Source of the DNA: Acetobacter okinawensis
GTDB lineage: Bacteria > Pseudomonadota > Alphaproteobacteria > Acetobacterales > Acetobacteraceae
Direction: 5' to 3'
Length of the DNA: 64,000 nt
Assembly: GCF_002153655.1 (NCBI RefSeq)
Contig: NZ_JOPJ01000007.1
Location: 30,784 to 94,783, forward strand
The notes beneath the pieces were generated by a model. The model did not search any database. It worked only from the letters and a program-made list of their open reading frames with translations, and was not told where the DNA came from. Shown in pieces: positions 63,821-64,000 of this stretch (position 1 is the stretch's first letter; the number at the start of each line of letters is the position of its first letter). Made by a program: the position numbers and the translations under genes.

Positions 63821-64000
63821 GCGCTGGCATGGAAGCCGCAGTCTTTCTGGCAGCTCTTGCCTTTGTGTGGCCTTTCCTCGGGGCTGTTGTGGTGGCCGCC
63901 CTCCCGGCTCCGCACAGCCGGGAGGCTGCCATATGGATGGCGGCTCTGGGCTGTGTGCTCTCGGTAATCGTGTTTACATTCCCCTCGGTTGGGGGGGGGG
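63817..64000 (+). CDS. HyfF-like (NuoL/M-type) subunit, 5' part
   Basis: First 61 codons of an ORF that continues past the window. The product starts MSAGMEAAVFLAALAFVWPF and has two N-terminal helices (the second with MAALGCVLSVIVFTFP), as in the first helices of HyfF. The frame then enters a run of ten G at 63991-64000, giving a Gly stretch. Assignment relies on the B-C-E-F gene order. The poly-G may be a slippage-prone tract or an assembly edge. Confidence 0.55.
   Translation, partial: MSAGMEAAVFLAALAFVWPFLGAVVVAALPAPHSREAAIWMAALGCVLSVIVFTFPSVGGG

Noticed and set aside
1..64000. CRISPR arrays, tRNA or rRNA genes, insertion sequences, prophage
   Set aside because: No repeat-spacer pattern, no cloverleaf with a GTTCGA arm, no transposase or integrase, and no phage genes were found.

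Overview
The window is a GC-rich (about 60% by eye), gene-dense stretch of an alphaproteobacterial chromosome, most likely from an acetic acid bacterium (Acetobacteraceae such as Acetobacter, Komagataeibacter or Gluconacetobacter). The main clues are the alphaproteobacterial families (DUF1491, DUF2125, DUF3035, DUF3597), the argD-argF-hslO and ileS-lspA-DUF3035 neighbourhoods, a pyrB-linked dihydroorotase homologue without the HxH motif, and a 2-oxoglutarate dehydrogenase operon that follows zapE directly, with no mdh or sucCD. The content is almost entirely core housekeeping. I see no insertion sequence, prophage, CRISPR array, rRNA or tRNA gene.

Layout. 1-1971: the 3' end of pepA, holC and an aldo/keto reductase. 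2092-10642 (minus strand): a DegP-like protease, hrpB, a lipoprotein, hslO, a small unknown gene, argF and argD. 10875-23027 (plus strand): recX, a CHAP-domain lipoprotein, tatA, a methionine-salvage trio (mtnB-mtnD-mtnC), ribF, ileS, lspA, a DUF3035 lipoprotein, mutL and a lone nuoM. 23057-26651 (minus): an RhtA-like exporter, parE and an unknown secreted protein. 27015-29259: a lipoprotein, an Rrf2 regulator and, divergent from it, cysK. 29347-43184 (minus): an OmpA-family porin, DUF1491, an S41 protease, RNase R, topA, dprA, plsY, pyrC-like/pyrB and gltX. 43223-54450: comEC, an AhpD-like protein, zapE, sucA-sucB-lpd and an L,D-transpeptidase. 54498-60417: DUF3597, ahcY, plsC, a DnaA-box-containing AT-rich gap, DUF2125, gloB and a methyltransferase. 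60430-64000 (plus, running off the edge): four overlapping genes for membrane subunits of a complex I / group-4 hydrogenase-like assembly.

Functional links. argD and argF are coupled for arginine synthesis. mtnB/D/C recycle methylthioadenosine, and ahcY recycles S-adenosylhomocysteine. pyrB and the dihydroorotase-like gene are coupled. sucA/sucB/lpd form one 2-oxoglutarate dehydrogenase unit, with hairpins at every gene junction. The Rrf2 gene and cysK share a divergent control region containing an inverted repeat. comEC and dprA both belong to DNA uptake.

Most worth a second look: (i) the 57426-57780 gap, with two perfect DnaA boxes and an AT-rich block, a candidate replication origin or DnaA-controlled site; (ii) the Hyf/Ehr-like membrane complex at the right edge, whose HyfB-like subunit lacks the proton-pumping motifs and whose HyfF-like gene enters a poly-G run; (iii) the zapE-sucA junction without mdh-sucCD; (iv) hairpins that may hide start signals of the transpeptidase gene and mutL; (v) a promoter-terminator leader before argD.
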